Positions 50,813 through 59,171 of a stretch of DNA of 64,000 nucleotides are shown here, in pieces (positions within the stretch are counted from its first letter, which is position 1; every line of letters starts with the position of its first letter). Below the pieces are notes generated by a model that searched no databases, was not told where the DNA came from, and saw nothing but the letters and a program-made list of their open reading frames with translations. The position numbers and the translations under genes are program-made. The DNA comes from an uncultured Lachnospiraceae bacterium (GTDB taxonomy: Bacteria; Bacillota; Clostridia; Lachnospirales; Lachnospiraceae), in NCBI GenBank assembly GCA_937910785.1, contig CALDLG010000021.1:1-64000 (forward strand). Direction: 5' to 3'.

Positions 50813-53029
50813 TTACACTATGGACTCACATGCCTGTACCCTGTCTTTTCCGTTTACCATTCGGAATTCTTTCTGATAGGCCGGATATTCCTTCTTTTCC
50901 GCAGGCATCGGAAGTCCCCCTTCCATCAGTGCGGAACCGGTATAATATTTTCCGGTCTCAACATCTTCATACAGCGCATCCGGCATGAGGCCCTTTAACT
51001 TCACATAAGTTATCGTCATGTTGCCATGATTCTCTAACAGCACAACATTCAAAAGCACCGTTTTTTGATCTTTCGCCCCGAACATCCATGCCGCACAGGC
51101 ATCCTGAAATGGATTCGACAGACGATAATAATTACCGTTTTGAATCAGCTCCCCGTACTTCCTGTATTGTACGATCTGCTCTTTTATCTCTTCTTTTTCC
51201 TCCTCCGTCAGTTCCTTCGTCGCAAGCTCATAGCCGAAAGTCCCCGCCATAGCCACTACGCCCCGCGTATGCAGGCTCGTACTGCGGCCTGTCTGATGAT
51301 TCGGCGACGCCGACACATGAGAACCAACCGACGATACCGGATAGAAAAACGACGTTCCGTATTGAATCCGCAGTCTGTCCACCGCGTCCGTATTATCACT
51401 GCACCAGATCTGCGGCGTATAATACAACATGCCCGCATCGAACCGGCCGCCTCCGCCGCTGCATCCCTCTATCAGAAGATCCGGATACCGCTGCATCAGC
51501 TTTTCCAGAAAATCATAAACGCCGAGCACATAATCATAGGTCACTCTGCCCGGACAGTTAACTGCGGAATATACTTCCGCAATACTGCGGTTCATATCCC
51601 ATTTGACATATTCGATGTTCCCCTGATCCAATATGTCGCAAATATGTTCAAATATTAATTTCCTTACATCTGTTCTTGAAAAATCAAGCATCAACTGATT
51701 CCTGCCGCGCACAGGCTTTCTTCCCGGAATCCTCATGGCCCAGTCCGGATGTTCCCGGTACAGATCACTGTTCTCCGAAACCATTTCCGGCTCAATCCAG
51801 ATACCGAATTTCACACCGGCCTCATTAACGCCCCGAATCAAATCTCCCAGCGTACAGCCCAGCTTTTCCTCATTCACCTGCCAGTCGCCGAGTCCGCTGT
51901 TGTCATCATCTCTTTTGCCAAACCAGCCGTCATCCATTACGACCATGTCAATGCCAAGCTCCGCCGCGCTCTCCGCCAGCTTCAGAATCGTCTCCCCATT
52001 GAAATCAAAGTAGGCAGCCTCCCAGCTGTTCAACAGAATCGGTCTCGTCTGTCTGCTGTATTTTCCTCTGCATATATGCTCTCTGATACAGCGATGATAT
52101 CGCTGGGATAACTCTGTAAATCCATTGTTCGAGCAGGTATGAATCGTCTCCGGAACGACCAGCTTCTCTCCTTTTGCCAGCGGATAATGGAAGTTTTCTC
52201 CATGCAGTCCCATGATTGCCCTCGTCTGGTCATACTGGTCCTTCTCCGCCTCAAACAGAAAGTTTCCACTGTAAACGAATACCATGCCATAACAACATCC
52301 GAAATCCTCTCCTGCTCCTTTTTCCGCCAGAATCACTGCCGGATTGTACTGATGGCTGGAGGTTCCTCTGCGGCTGCCGACCGCATAACATCCATGGGCG
52401 ATCTCGGCCCGCTGCAGGTTCCGTTCCATTGCGTGTCTTCCATAAAAGCTGAGCAATTCGTAATCTCCTGTCAGGAAATCCAAACAGGACGAAGCTGCCT
52501 TCTCCACGATAATTTCTTCTTCCCCACAGTTTACAATGACCGCGCTTCTCGTAATGATATCTTCTCTGGCAAGTACCCCGTATAAAAGGCATACCTGCAC
52601 GCCGCTTACGGCATCCTCCAGAATGATTTCCAACGTCTGTGCTTCTTCTTCTTTCGCATGGACCGCCGGAAGCCCCGGCAGTCCATACTTTCCTTCTTTT
52701 ATTTCATGACGGACATAACGCAGATCACAGCAATCCGAACCATCCGCATTATGAATGACAAGCGCACTGTTCCGATAATCCCCCACACCCAGCACCGGGT
52801 ATTCCTGCGGCAGCACATCCAGCGAATAGGTTCTGTCATCTCCCACATCCGCAGGATTGCCGGAAAAACCTCTGTCGTAATATGTCAACAGGTAATCCAT
52901 ATCGCCGGAAATACTACTCCCATAATACAGGTGCAGCAAGAAGCCGAAATCATCTACTTTCATCTGATAAGTGGTATGTTCCGTTTGCAGTGTAAATATC
53001 CGCTTCTCACGTTGATAATGAATCGCCAT
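50813..53029 (-). CDS. Alpha-galactosidase, glycoside hydrolase family 36
   Basis: The 738-residue enzyme has the GH36 layout: N-terminal beta-sandwich (about 1-320), catalytic TIM barrel and small C-terminal domain. Markers are 'RPILLNSWEAAYFDFN', 'MVVMDDGWFGKRDDDNSGLGDW', 'EYVKWDMNRSI' (nucleophile Asp), 'LIEGCSGGGGRFD' and 'IWCSDNTDAVDRL' (acid/base region, Asp). There is no signal peptide, so it hydrolyses alpha-galactosides such as melibiose or raffinose after import. It is 20 bases after the permease gene and is the last gene of the importer operon. Confidence 0.93.
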   Translation of the reverse strand: MAIHYQREKRIFTLQTEHTTYQMKVDDFGFLLHLYYGSSISGDMDYLLTYYDRGFSGNPADVGDDRTYSLDVLPQEYPVLGVGDYRNSALVIHNADGSDCCDLRYVRHEIKEGKYGLPGLPAVHAKEEEAQTLEIILEDAVSGVQVCLLYGVLAREDIITRSAVIVNCGEEEIIVEKAASSCLDFLTGDYELLSFYGRHAMERNLQRAEIAHGCYAVGSRRGTSSHQYNPAVILAEKGAGEDFGCCYGMVFVYSGNFLFEAEKDQYDQTRAIMGLHGENFHYPLAKGEKLVVPETIHTCSNNGFTELSQRYHRCIREHICRGKYSRQTRPILLNSWEAAYFDFNGETILKLAESAAELGIDMVVMDDGWFGKRDDDNSGLGDWQVNEEKLGCTLGDLIRGVNEAGVKFGIWIEPEMVSENSDLYREHPDWAMRIPGRKPVRGRNQLMLDFSRTDVRKLIFEHICDILDQGNIEYVKWDMNRSIAEVYSAVNCPGRVTYDYVLGVYDFLEKLMQRYPDLLIEGCSGGGGRFDAGMLYYTPQIWCSDNTDAVDRLRIQYGTSFFYPVSSVGSHVSASPNHQTGRSTSLHTRGVVAMAGTFGYELATKELTEEEKEEIKEQIVQYRKYGELIQNGNYYRLSNPFQDACAAWMFGAKDQKTVLLNVVLLENHGNMTITYVKLKGLMPDALYEDVETGKYYTGSALMEGGLPMPAEKKEYPAYQKEFRMVNGKDRVQACESIV

Positions 53030-53049
53030 AATAACTCCCGTCCTTTTTC

Positions 53050-53892
53050 TTATTTGACAGCCCCATTCACAACTCCGTTCAGAATCTGCTTCTGACAGAT
53101 CAGATAGAAGATCAGAATCGGAATCAGCGACAACAGATAAGAGGCAAATGCCAGATTATAGTTTGTTCCGAACTGCGACTGGAAATTCAGCTGTGCAAGC
53201 GGCAGCGTATTCTGAGAAGAACCTGCCATAATAACGAGCGGCGTCATAACGTCATTCCATACTGCCAGCGCCGTAATGACCGCAACCGTCGCATGCATCG
53301 GTTTCATAATCGGAAAAATAATCTTCCAGTAGGTCCGCCAGGTGGACGCACCGTCTACCCTGGCCGCTTCTTCAAGCGCCAGCGGAATATTTACAAGATA
53401 CCCCGAATACAGCATGACATTCATCGGCATATAGAACACGACATACAAAATAACAACGCCCGCCCAGTTCGCCAGTCCAAGCTCCGCGGTCTGCTTTGCC
53501 AGAGGCATCATCAGAATTGCGAAGGGTACAAACATACCGCTGACGATAAAAAGATAAACAAAATTATAGAACTTGCTTTTTTTATTTCTTCCTAAAGTAT
53601 ATCCCATTAAGGAGTGAATAATAATCGATAATACAACGGTCAATACGGAGATCAGAAGGCTGTTCCGCAAAGAATTCCAGAAATCCGTTACTTCCATTGC
53701 CTCTCTGAAATTATCGAAACTCCAGGTTTTCGGCAGGGACAAAAGTCCACTGATGCTGTTTGTCATTTCCGAAGGCTGCTTGAAGGCGATGATAATCGTC
53801 ATATACAGCGGAAAAATAATCGTCGAAAGGCCGAGTATCAACAGCACCATGACAGTTTTATTGGCTTTCACCGCACTTGTTGTGTTTTTCAT
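53050..53892 (-). CDS. Sugar ABC transporter permease, MalG type
   Basis: The 280-residue membrane protein has six helices and the coupling-loop motif 'EAARVDGASTWRTYWKIIFPIMKP' (EAAxxDGA...G-x-IxP type, about 180-203). It ends with the typical 'ILNGVVNGAVK'. It overlaps the MalF-type gene by 4 bases (ATGA). With its partner it forms the membrane channel of a family-1 carbohydrate importer. Confidence 0.92.
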   Translation of the reverse strand: MKNTTSAVKANKTVMVLLILGLSTIIFPLYMTIIIAFKQPSEMTNSISGLLSLPKTWSFDNFREAMEVTDFWNSLRNSLLISVLTVVLSIIIHSLMGYTLGRNKKSKFYNFVYLFIVSGMFVPFAILMMPLAKQTAELGLANWAGVVILYVVFYMPMNVMLYSGYLVNIPLALEEAARVDGASTWRTYWKIIFPIMKPMHATVAVITALAVWNDVMTPLVIMAGSSQNTLPLAQLNFQSQFGTNYNLAFASYLLSLIPILIFYLICQKQILNGVVNGAVK

Positions 53893-54755
53893 AACTGCTC
53901 CTCCTTTGATCCGGAAAATTTCATCTGCGCAACAGAAATAGCGACAATTACAATAAAGAATACAACCGCGTTCGCACTCTGGAATCCAAACTGCCCGCCC
54001 GACATACCATTGTTATAGATCAGGTAGGAAATGGACTCGGTGCTCTGGGCCGGACCACCCTTGGTCAATGCCATGATCTGATCGAATACCATCAGGAAGT
54101 TCTTCACGCTGAGCACCATATTGATGGAGAAAAACGGAATGATCAGCGGGAACGTCAGATGACGGAACTGCTTCCATCCGGTAGCCCCGTCCAGGCCGCC
54201 CGCCTCGTATACGTCCTCCGGCACCGTCTGAAGACCGGAAATATAAATGATGGTATTCATGGCAATCGCCTGCCATGCGCAAACGATCATAATACCGATC
54301 CATGCCTTATTCGGGCTCGAAAGAATACTCGTGCTCATGCTCTCTATTCCGACCATATCCGCCAGCGCTGGCAGAATGTAGGTAAAGAAATAATTGAAAA
54401 TATAACCGACAACGAGGGAGCCTAAAATGTTCGGCAGAAAATACGCTCCGCGGAAAAATCCCTTTGCGCGGATCTTGCTGTTCAATCCGAGCGCCAGAAT
54501 CAGGCTGATAATATTGACTACGATCGTTGTCACAACAGCCAGTTTAATTGTAAATAAGTAAGATTTGCCGACGCGGGCATCCGAAAACAGGTCTACATAG
54601 TTTCGGATTCCTACCCAGTCATAACTTCCGAATCCTCTGAAATTCGTAAAACTGTAGATTACACCCCGAATCAGAGGAATTGTATTAAAGCAGACAAACA
54701 GTCCCAGAATCGGAATCGTAATCAGTAAAAATGTTCTCTGTCTATCATTTTTCAT
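53889..54755 (-). CDS. Sugar ABC transporter permease, MalF type
   Basis: The 288-residue membrane protein starts at MKNDRQRTFLLIT (54755), 10 bases after the stop of the binding-protein gene; a longer frame has no ribosome site. It has six helices, the coupling loop 'EAGGLDGATGWKQFRHLTFPL' and 'FNTIPLIRGVIYSFTNF' after helix 1. No ATPase gene is present here, so a shared MsmK-type ATPase elsewhere must energise it, as is common in Firmicutes. Confidence 0.92.
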   Translation of the reverse strand: MKNDRQRTFLLITIPILGLFVCFNTIPLIRGVIYSFTNFRGFGSYDWVGIRNYVDLFSDARVGKSYLFTIKLAVVTTIVVNIISLILALGLNSKIRAKGFFRGAYFLPNILGSLVVGYIFNYFFTYILPALADMVGIESMSTSILSSPNKAWIGIMIVCAWQAIAMNTIIYISGLQTVPEDVYEAGGLDGATGWKQFRHLTFPLIIPFFSINMVLSVKNFLMVFDQIMALTKGGPAQSTESISYLIYNNGMSGGQFGFQSANAVVFFIVIVAISVAQMKFSGSKEEQL

Positions 54756-54765
54756 AATTTCTGTT

Positions 54766-56052
54766 CTACTCCTTTCCGCCGTTTGCGGCTTCATAGTCCT
54801 GCACCATACGGATGATATCTCTGTTATACCGCTGCCAGTTCGCATCGAAGTTCGCCAGGAAGTTATCCGTATTCTGCTCGATCAGATAAGTCTGTAATAA
54901 CGCATCCACCGACATTTCCGAAGGATAATAGTGATCCTGATAGTCCGTCATGTTTCCGGACTCAATGAACGCAAGCATACCGTCCAGCATGGAAGAAAGC
55001 TGAAAATCTCCTGTTTTGCAGGGAACCGCGTTCTGGTCATCTATATACTTCTGCAGATTTTCGTCCGCGTAGAGGAAATTCAATACCTCATAGGCCGCCT
55101 CCTTGTTTTCGCAGTTGGCCATCACGCAGAAACCAAGATCGATGCCGGAGTTCAGCGTCCGATCGTCCGCCGAATCTCCTGCCGGCATAACAAAGGAGTC
55201 GATGTTCAGATCGGGATTTACGGACAGAATCTGCGGTGTGGCATAGCTTCCGATGGTGTACATCGCCGATTCGCCTCTCGCAAAAGCCGTGCAGGCATCA
55301 TTATAGCTGTATGCAAACGGTCCTTCCGGTCCGTAAGGCAGAAGCTGCAAGTATTTCTCCGCCAGCTCTCTGTATTCCGTCGTAAAGTTTGTCTGCCCTC
55401 TGTTCACCTGTTTGGTTGTATCCGAAGGCGAAAGCTCTACGGCCATCGCGTTCCAGGGCGCAAGACAGGTCCATGTGTCCTTAAAGCCAAAATAGAACGG
55501 AAGAATTCCTTCGGCCTGAATCTCGTCACACAGCGCCACAAGTTCATCCCATGTCGTGGGAATCTGCCAGCCATGCTCTTCAAACATATCCCTGTTGTAA
55601 AGAACGCCCGCCGCATTCGCCACATACGGTACAATATAGGTTCCGTCCGTCGGAACCAGTTCCAGCGATTCGGCTATATCCAGATACCCCTGATTAATAT
55701 ACTGCATTCCTTCATAGCCCGAAACGTCTGACAGAATTTCCGCATCCACGAAATAGGAATAATTGATATCCCCTCCGATTCCGATAATATCCGGATAATC
55801 CTCTCTGATAAACCTCGTTTTCAAAATCGTCATTGCATCATTGGGGGAGCTGATTGTCAGATGAATATCGTCGTGCGTCGCATTGAACTCTTCCTCGACC
55901 ACTTTGAAGTAATTGGCCGCTTCCGGTTTGTACTGCACAATTTCGATTTCGATCTTTCCATCGTCTGAAGAAGCTCCGCAACCCTGAACCGCAAACGCTG
56001 CTGCCGCACAGCATAATGTCAGTTTCAGGCATCTTATTCCTTTCCTTTTCAT
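54766..56052 (-). CDS. Sugar-binding lipoprotein of the ABC importer
   Basis: The 428-residue family-1 solute-binding protein has a lipoprotein signal ending 'AFAVQGCGASS' (acylated Cys at 25), then 'NYFKVVEEEFNATHDDIHLTI', 'LKTRFIREDYPDIIGIGGD' and 'VLYNRDMFEEHGWQIPTTWDEL'. A lobe with 'AFARGESAMYTIGSYATPQI' follows. With the alpha-galactosidase in the same operon the ligand is probably an alpha-galactoside such as raffinose, melibiose or a galactomannan fragment (inference). Confidence 0.92.
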   Translation of the reverse strand: MKRKGIRCLKLTLCCAAAAFAVQGCGASSDDGKIEIEIVQYKPEAANYFKVVEEEFNATHDDIHLTISSPNDAMTILKTRFIREDYPDIIGIGGDINYSYFVDAEILSDVSGYEGMQYINQGYLDIAESLELVPTDGTYIVPYVANAAGVLYNRDMFEEHGWQIPTTWDELVALCDEIQAEGILPFYFGFKDTWTCLAPWNAMAVELSPSDTTKQVNRGQTNFTTEYRELAEKYLQLLPYGPEGPFAYSYNDACTAFARGESAMYTIGSYATPQILSVNPDLNIDSFVMPAGDSADDRTLNSGIDLGFCVMANCENKEAAYEVLNFLYADENLQKYIDDQNAVPCKTGDFQLSSMLDGMLAFIESGNMTDYQDHYYPSEMSVDALLQTYLIEQNTDNFLANFDANWQRYNRDIIRMVQDYEAANGGKE

Positions 56053-56097
56053 AGCTTTTCTCCTTCCCTGTTTTAGTAAAAAAATTTTAACATACCT

Positions 56098-56157
56098 TTA
56101 TGCGACGTGTAAATAACACTATTTTGTACATTTTATGCCTTTATGCTATGTTTATGC
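56098..56157. promoter_or_regulatory. TTTATGC repeats in the alpha-galactoside control region
   Basis: TTTATGC occurs at 56098, 56132, 56140 and 56151 within the 286-base region between the binding-protein gene and the divergent araC-type gene. Part of this region must contain both promoters. The repeats are candidates for AraC-type half-sites. Confidence 0.35.
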
Positions 56158-56338
56158 TATTTATTGGAATTGATGTAGCATTTTGGTATATATGCAAAAG
56201 AAAATGGGGTATCCTTCCGAAAAGAAGATTGTACCTTTCCGAAAAAAGGTTCGCCTTGAAATGCCGGCCTTCTTCCTGTACAATCTAAACATGCAGGAAC
56301 AGGTATCCTGACATTATGGAAAAGGAAAAGGAATTTTT

Positions 56339-57193
56339 ATGAGCGAAGTGATTTTTTCTGTTTTTCCAAGCGAAAATTTTGTCGATCTGGGATTGTATCA
56401 GTTTGGATGGGAGCAGTGCGATCCGTCTCATTCCTTCGGACCGGCGGCAAGAAATCATTATCTTTTCCATTTCTGCCTGTCCGGAACCGGAACGCTGTAT
56501 GCAAATAATTCCAAAGGCACCACCGATATCTGGCAAATCAAAAGCGGGCAGGGATTCATGATCTTTCCGCATCAGGTATGTACCTATATCGCGGATCACG
56601 AAATTCCCTGGGAATATGTCTGGATCGAATTTGACGGACTCCGGGCCAAAGAGACCGTGGAACTGACCGGCCTTTCTGTTGATCAGCCGGTCTACAGGGC
56701 GCGCTATAAGGATATCCTGGAATCCATGAAGCAGGAAATGCTGTATATTGTCAATCACAGGGACGAATCCCCTTTTCACCTGATCGGCCATCTTTATCTT
56801 TTTATCGACAGCTTCGTCCGTTCCGCAACCTCCGGGCAGATCAACAAGGGAAACAGCCTGCGCGACTTCTATATTAAGGAAGCTTTCTCCTTTATCGAGC
56901 AAAACTTTCAAAATGATATTTCCATTGAGGAAATCGCATCCTTCTGCGGTCTCAACCGCAGCTATTTCGGAAAAATTTTCCGGGAAAATACAGGGAAGTC
57001 CCCACAGGACTTCCTGATCTCTTACCGCATGACCAAAGCGACAGAGCTGCTAAAACTGACCCGCCTTTCCATCGGGGACGTCGGAAACGCGGTAGGTTAT
57101 CCGAACCAGCTTCACTTTTCCAGAGCTTTCAAAAACACCTACGGCATTTCTCCCAGACAATGGCGAAATGAAAATTGCGGCGGCATGCAGTGA
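56339..57193 (+). CDS. AraC family regulator of the alpha-galactoside operon
   Basis: The 284-residue protein has an N-terminal cupin sensor ('NHYLFHFCLSGTGTLYANN', 'IKSGQGFMIFPHQVCTYIAD', 'IPWEYVWIEFDGLRA') and a C-terminal double helix-turn-helix. The latter shows 'ISIEEIASFCGLNRSYFGKIFRENTGKSPQDFL' and 'IGDVGNAVGYPNQLHFSRAFKN', ending 'GISPRQWR'. This is the RafR/MsmR layout. It is divergent from the importer and likely activates it when an alpha-galactoside binds. Ribosome site AAAGGAA. Confidence 0.88.
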   Translation: MSEVIFSVFPSENFVDLGLYQFGWEQCDPSHSFGPAARNHYLFHFCLSGTGTLYANNSKGTTDIWQIKSGQGFMIFPHQVCTYIADHEIPWEYVWIEFDGLRAKETVELTGLSVDQPVYRARYKDILESMKQEMLYIVNHRDESPFHLIGHLYLFIDSFVRSATSGQINKGNSLRDFYIKEAFSFIEQNFQNDISIEEIASFCGLNRSYFGKIFRENTGKSPQDFLISYRMTKATELLKLTRLSIGDVGNAVGYPNQLHFSRAFKNTYGISPRQWRNENCGGMQ

Positions 57194-57202
57194 ACCGGGC
57201 AT

Positions 57203-57262
57203 AAAAACAGGAGCGCTTTCCGCCGGGCTTTAGCGGCGCCTGGCGGAGTCCCTCCTGTTTTT
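57203..57262. terminator. Bidirectional terminator after the araC-type gene
   Basis: AAAAACAGGAG (57203-57213) pairs with CTCCTGTTTTT (57252-57262), with inner pairing of CCGCC and GGCGG. It is shared by the regulator gene and the convergent gene at 57267. Confidence 0.85.
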
Positions 57263-57266
57263 CCTT

Positions 57267-58583
57267 TTATTTACCTGCCGAAATACGATCCTGTCTGATT
57301 TCCACGCTTTCTTCACCCACGAACAGTGTATAGGTCTCCCCCTGTTTCAGCTGCGGACAGCTGAACACAACGGAAGCCCCCGTCTTAGCCGCCGTATGGC
57401 GATACAGTTCGCTTCCCCCGGCATCCGTAATCACAATTTCGCTTCCCGCTTCATACGGTTGATCCAGAAGCCAGCGAAAAGAGCATTGCTCCGAGCTCTC
57501 ATCAAAGGTCTCCGCCATGCCGGAACTGCCGATTGCCAGAACCATTCCGCCTTTAATCCGGCAGATTCCGTCATTTTCCTTCCCATAATCGAGCGGTCCG
57601 TCATCGTCTTTCGTGGGTCCGTCGATCACGATCTCTCCTCCTTCAATCAAAAGATTTCCATTGGAATCCAGCCCGTCTCCCTCCGCGTCAATATACAGCC
57701 GGCCGCCACGGATGATCAGATTCGGCATCGTCTCCACGATATCCCCGGAGGAGTTCTTTTTCTTTTTATCCTCCCCGCCATTGGCGTTGATGCCGTCATC
57801 CTCTGCCGCAATCTCTATTGTACCGCCTTCTATGAAAACCTGATTCGCCTCCAGTCCTTCCTCTGCTTTCGTAATCCGAAGGTTTCCTCCGGAGATTAAC
57901 AGCTCATGCTTCGCCTGAATCCCTTTTCCACCGGCATCAATTCGGAAACTTCCCCCCTCTATCGTCACCGAATCTTTTCCTTTGAGGGCATTGCCAACAG
58001 CCTTGACTTCGATATATCCGCTCTCAATCCAAAGGTCTGCTTTGGACTGAATTCCATGATTCAGGTTTCCAATGACCCGAAGCAGTCCTTTCCCCGTAAT
58101 CTCCAGATCCCCTTCCGCATAGATGACCGCTCTGTCTCCCTTCTTATCATCCTTCCTGCCGCTTTCCAGTTGATTCTCCGTCCCTTCCGTCAGCAATATG
58201 GCCGCATGTTCGGCATGTTCTATAAAAACAGCCGCTTCCGACGGGTTGCTGATACTGGCGCCGCAAAACTCCAGCAGGACGATTTCATCGTCATCGCTGT
58301 CCACATAAATCTGTCCGTTCTCCAGCGTCCCTTCTATCCGGTAATGCCCTCCCTGTCCGATAAGCACCGTATCGCCGTCCGCCTCCGCGCCCGCTCCGGA
58401 AATCCTGATGTCCCCCTGGCACAATGTAATATGTGTAAAGTCCTCCCCGTCATTTACCTGCATGAAAAATTTTTCAAGTACGAAAAATAAAAGAACGACC
58501 AGCAGGGCAGCCGGCAGGAGAATGGTCACTCCGGCCAGTTCCGTATCTTTCTTTGGGTTATTTTGTGTTTTCCGCGTCAGCAT
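57267..58583 (-). CDS. Membrane-anchored beta-helix carbohydrate-binding protein (Cthe_2159-like)
   Basis: The 438-residue protein has one membrane helix (about 20-42) and then a right-handed beta-helix of short repeats: 'GQGGHYRIEGTLENGQIYVD', 'LEITGKGLLRVIGNLNHGI', 'SVTIEGGSFRIDAGGKGI', 'EDDGINANGG', 'GDGLDSNGNLLIEGG'. Regular 'DGLDSNG'-type turns are likely calcium sites. This matches the carbohydrate-binding family whose clostridial prototype Cthe_2159 binds cellulose and polygalacturonate. It is displayed outside the membrane. Together with uxuAB it points to plant-wall uronate use. Confidence 0.85.
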   Translation of the reverse strand: MLTRKTQNNPKKDTELAGVTILLPAALLVVLLFFVLEKFFMQVNDGEDFTHITLCQGDIRISGAGAEADGDTVLIGQGGHYRIEGTLENGQIYVDSDDDEIVLLEFCGASISNPSEAAVFIEHAEHAAILLTEGTENQLESGRKDDKKGDRAVIYAEGDLEITGKGLLRVIGNLNHGIQSKADLWIESGYIEVKAVGNALKGKDSVTIEGGSFRIDAGGKGIQAKHELLISGGNLRITKAEEGLEANQVFIEGGTIEIAAEDDGINANGGEDKKKKNSSGDIVETMPNLIIRGGRLYIDAEGDGLDSNGNLLIEGGEIVIDGPTKDDDGPLDYGKENDGICRIKGGMVLAIGSSGMAETFDESSEQCSFRWLLDQPYEAGSEIVITDAGGSELYRHTAAKTGASVVFSCPQLKQGETYTLFVGEESVEIRQDRISAGK

Positions 58584-58674
58584 TTATTTTCCTGACCTCC
58601 ATCCTTTCCACCTTTTCCGCCTGTCCGGTCACCGGGATATTCACAAATCTCTCTTACTCTCTCTGCTCCTTCTT

Positions 58675-58983
58675 TCATACCTTCCACCGGCACTTTCCCA
58701 GATCCACATGCCCTTCATCCTTAAACGAAACCCCTTCCTTTCGCAGCAGTTCTCCCTGCTCGCGCCATCCCGGCGCAAGACGGCCTGCATGATTCACAAC
58801 CCGGTGGCAGGGATAATCGCCGTAATACTGCGCCATGCCCAGCACTTTTCCGACAAGCCTGGCATTTTTATCCCTGCCGATCAGCTTCGCGATCTGTCCA
58901 TAGGTCGCCACACTGCCTTCCGGTATTTCTCCTACTACGGAAAGAATTTCATAAATCAACTCTTCCTGCAAAACAGTCTTCAT
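58675..58983 (-). CDS. MGMT-family alkyltransferase-like DNA-binding protein
   Basis: The 102-residue protein is the DNA-binding/active-site half of O6-alkylguanine methyltransferase: 'IPEGSVATYGQIAKLIGRDKNARLVGKVLG' (helix-turn-helix and arginine-finger region) and the acceptor site 'YPCHRVVNHAGRLAPGW'. The reactive Cys is present, although the N-terminal domain of Ada/Ogt is missing. Alkyltransferase-like members recognise damaged DNA and recruit repair. Start chosen at 58983 (MKTVLQEE) because upstream codons would run through the terminator at 59114-59160. Confidence 0.8.
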   Translation of the reverse strand: MKTVLQEELIYEILSVVGEIPEGSVATYGQIAKLIGRDKNARLVGKVLGMAQYYGDYPCHRVVNHAGRLAPGWREQGELLRKEGVSFKDEGHVDLGKCRWKV

Positions 58984-59113
58984 GTCCTGTACCACCGATT
59001 CCTTTCCGCACTGTTTCCGCATTTTCTTCATGGTAACACAGTTTCCGAAATTCTTCAAAGGGATTTCCGTACAGCTGCTTCTCCGTTGTCCGGATTCTGT
59101 TTCCTGACAGGCA

Positions 59114-59160
59114 TAAAAAAAACACCCTAAGATACGCGTATAACGCATATCCAGGGGTGC
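59114..59160 (-). terminator. Terminator after the GGDEF gene
   Basis: On the minus strand CACCCCTGGATATGCG pairs with CGCGTATC..AGGGTG across a TTATA loop and is followed by eight T's. It separates the GGDEF gene from the MGMT-like gene. Confidence 0.9.
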
Positions 59161-59171
59161 ATAATGCACGG

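Noticed and set aside
53889..54845. Longer N-terminus for the MalF-type permease beginning at 54845
   Set aside because: It would overlap the binding-protein gene by 80 bases and add a non-membrane stretch absent from the family; the start at 54755 fits better.
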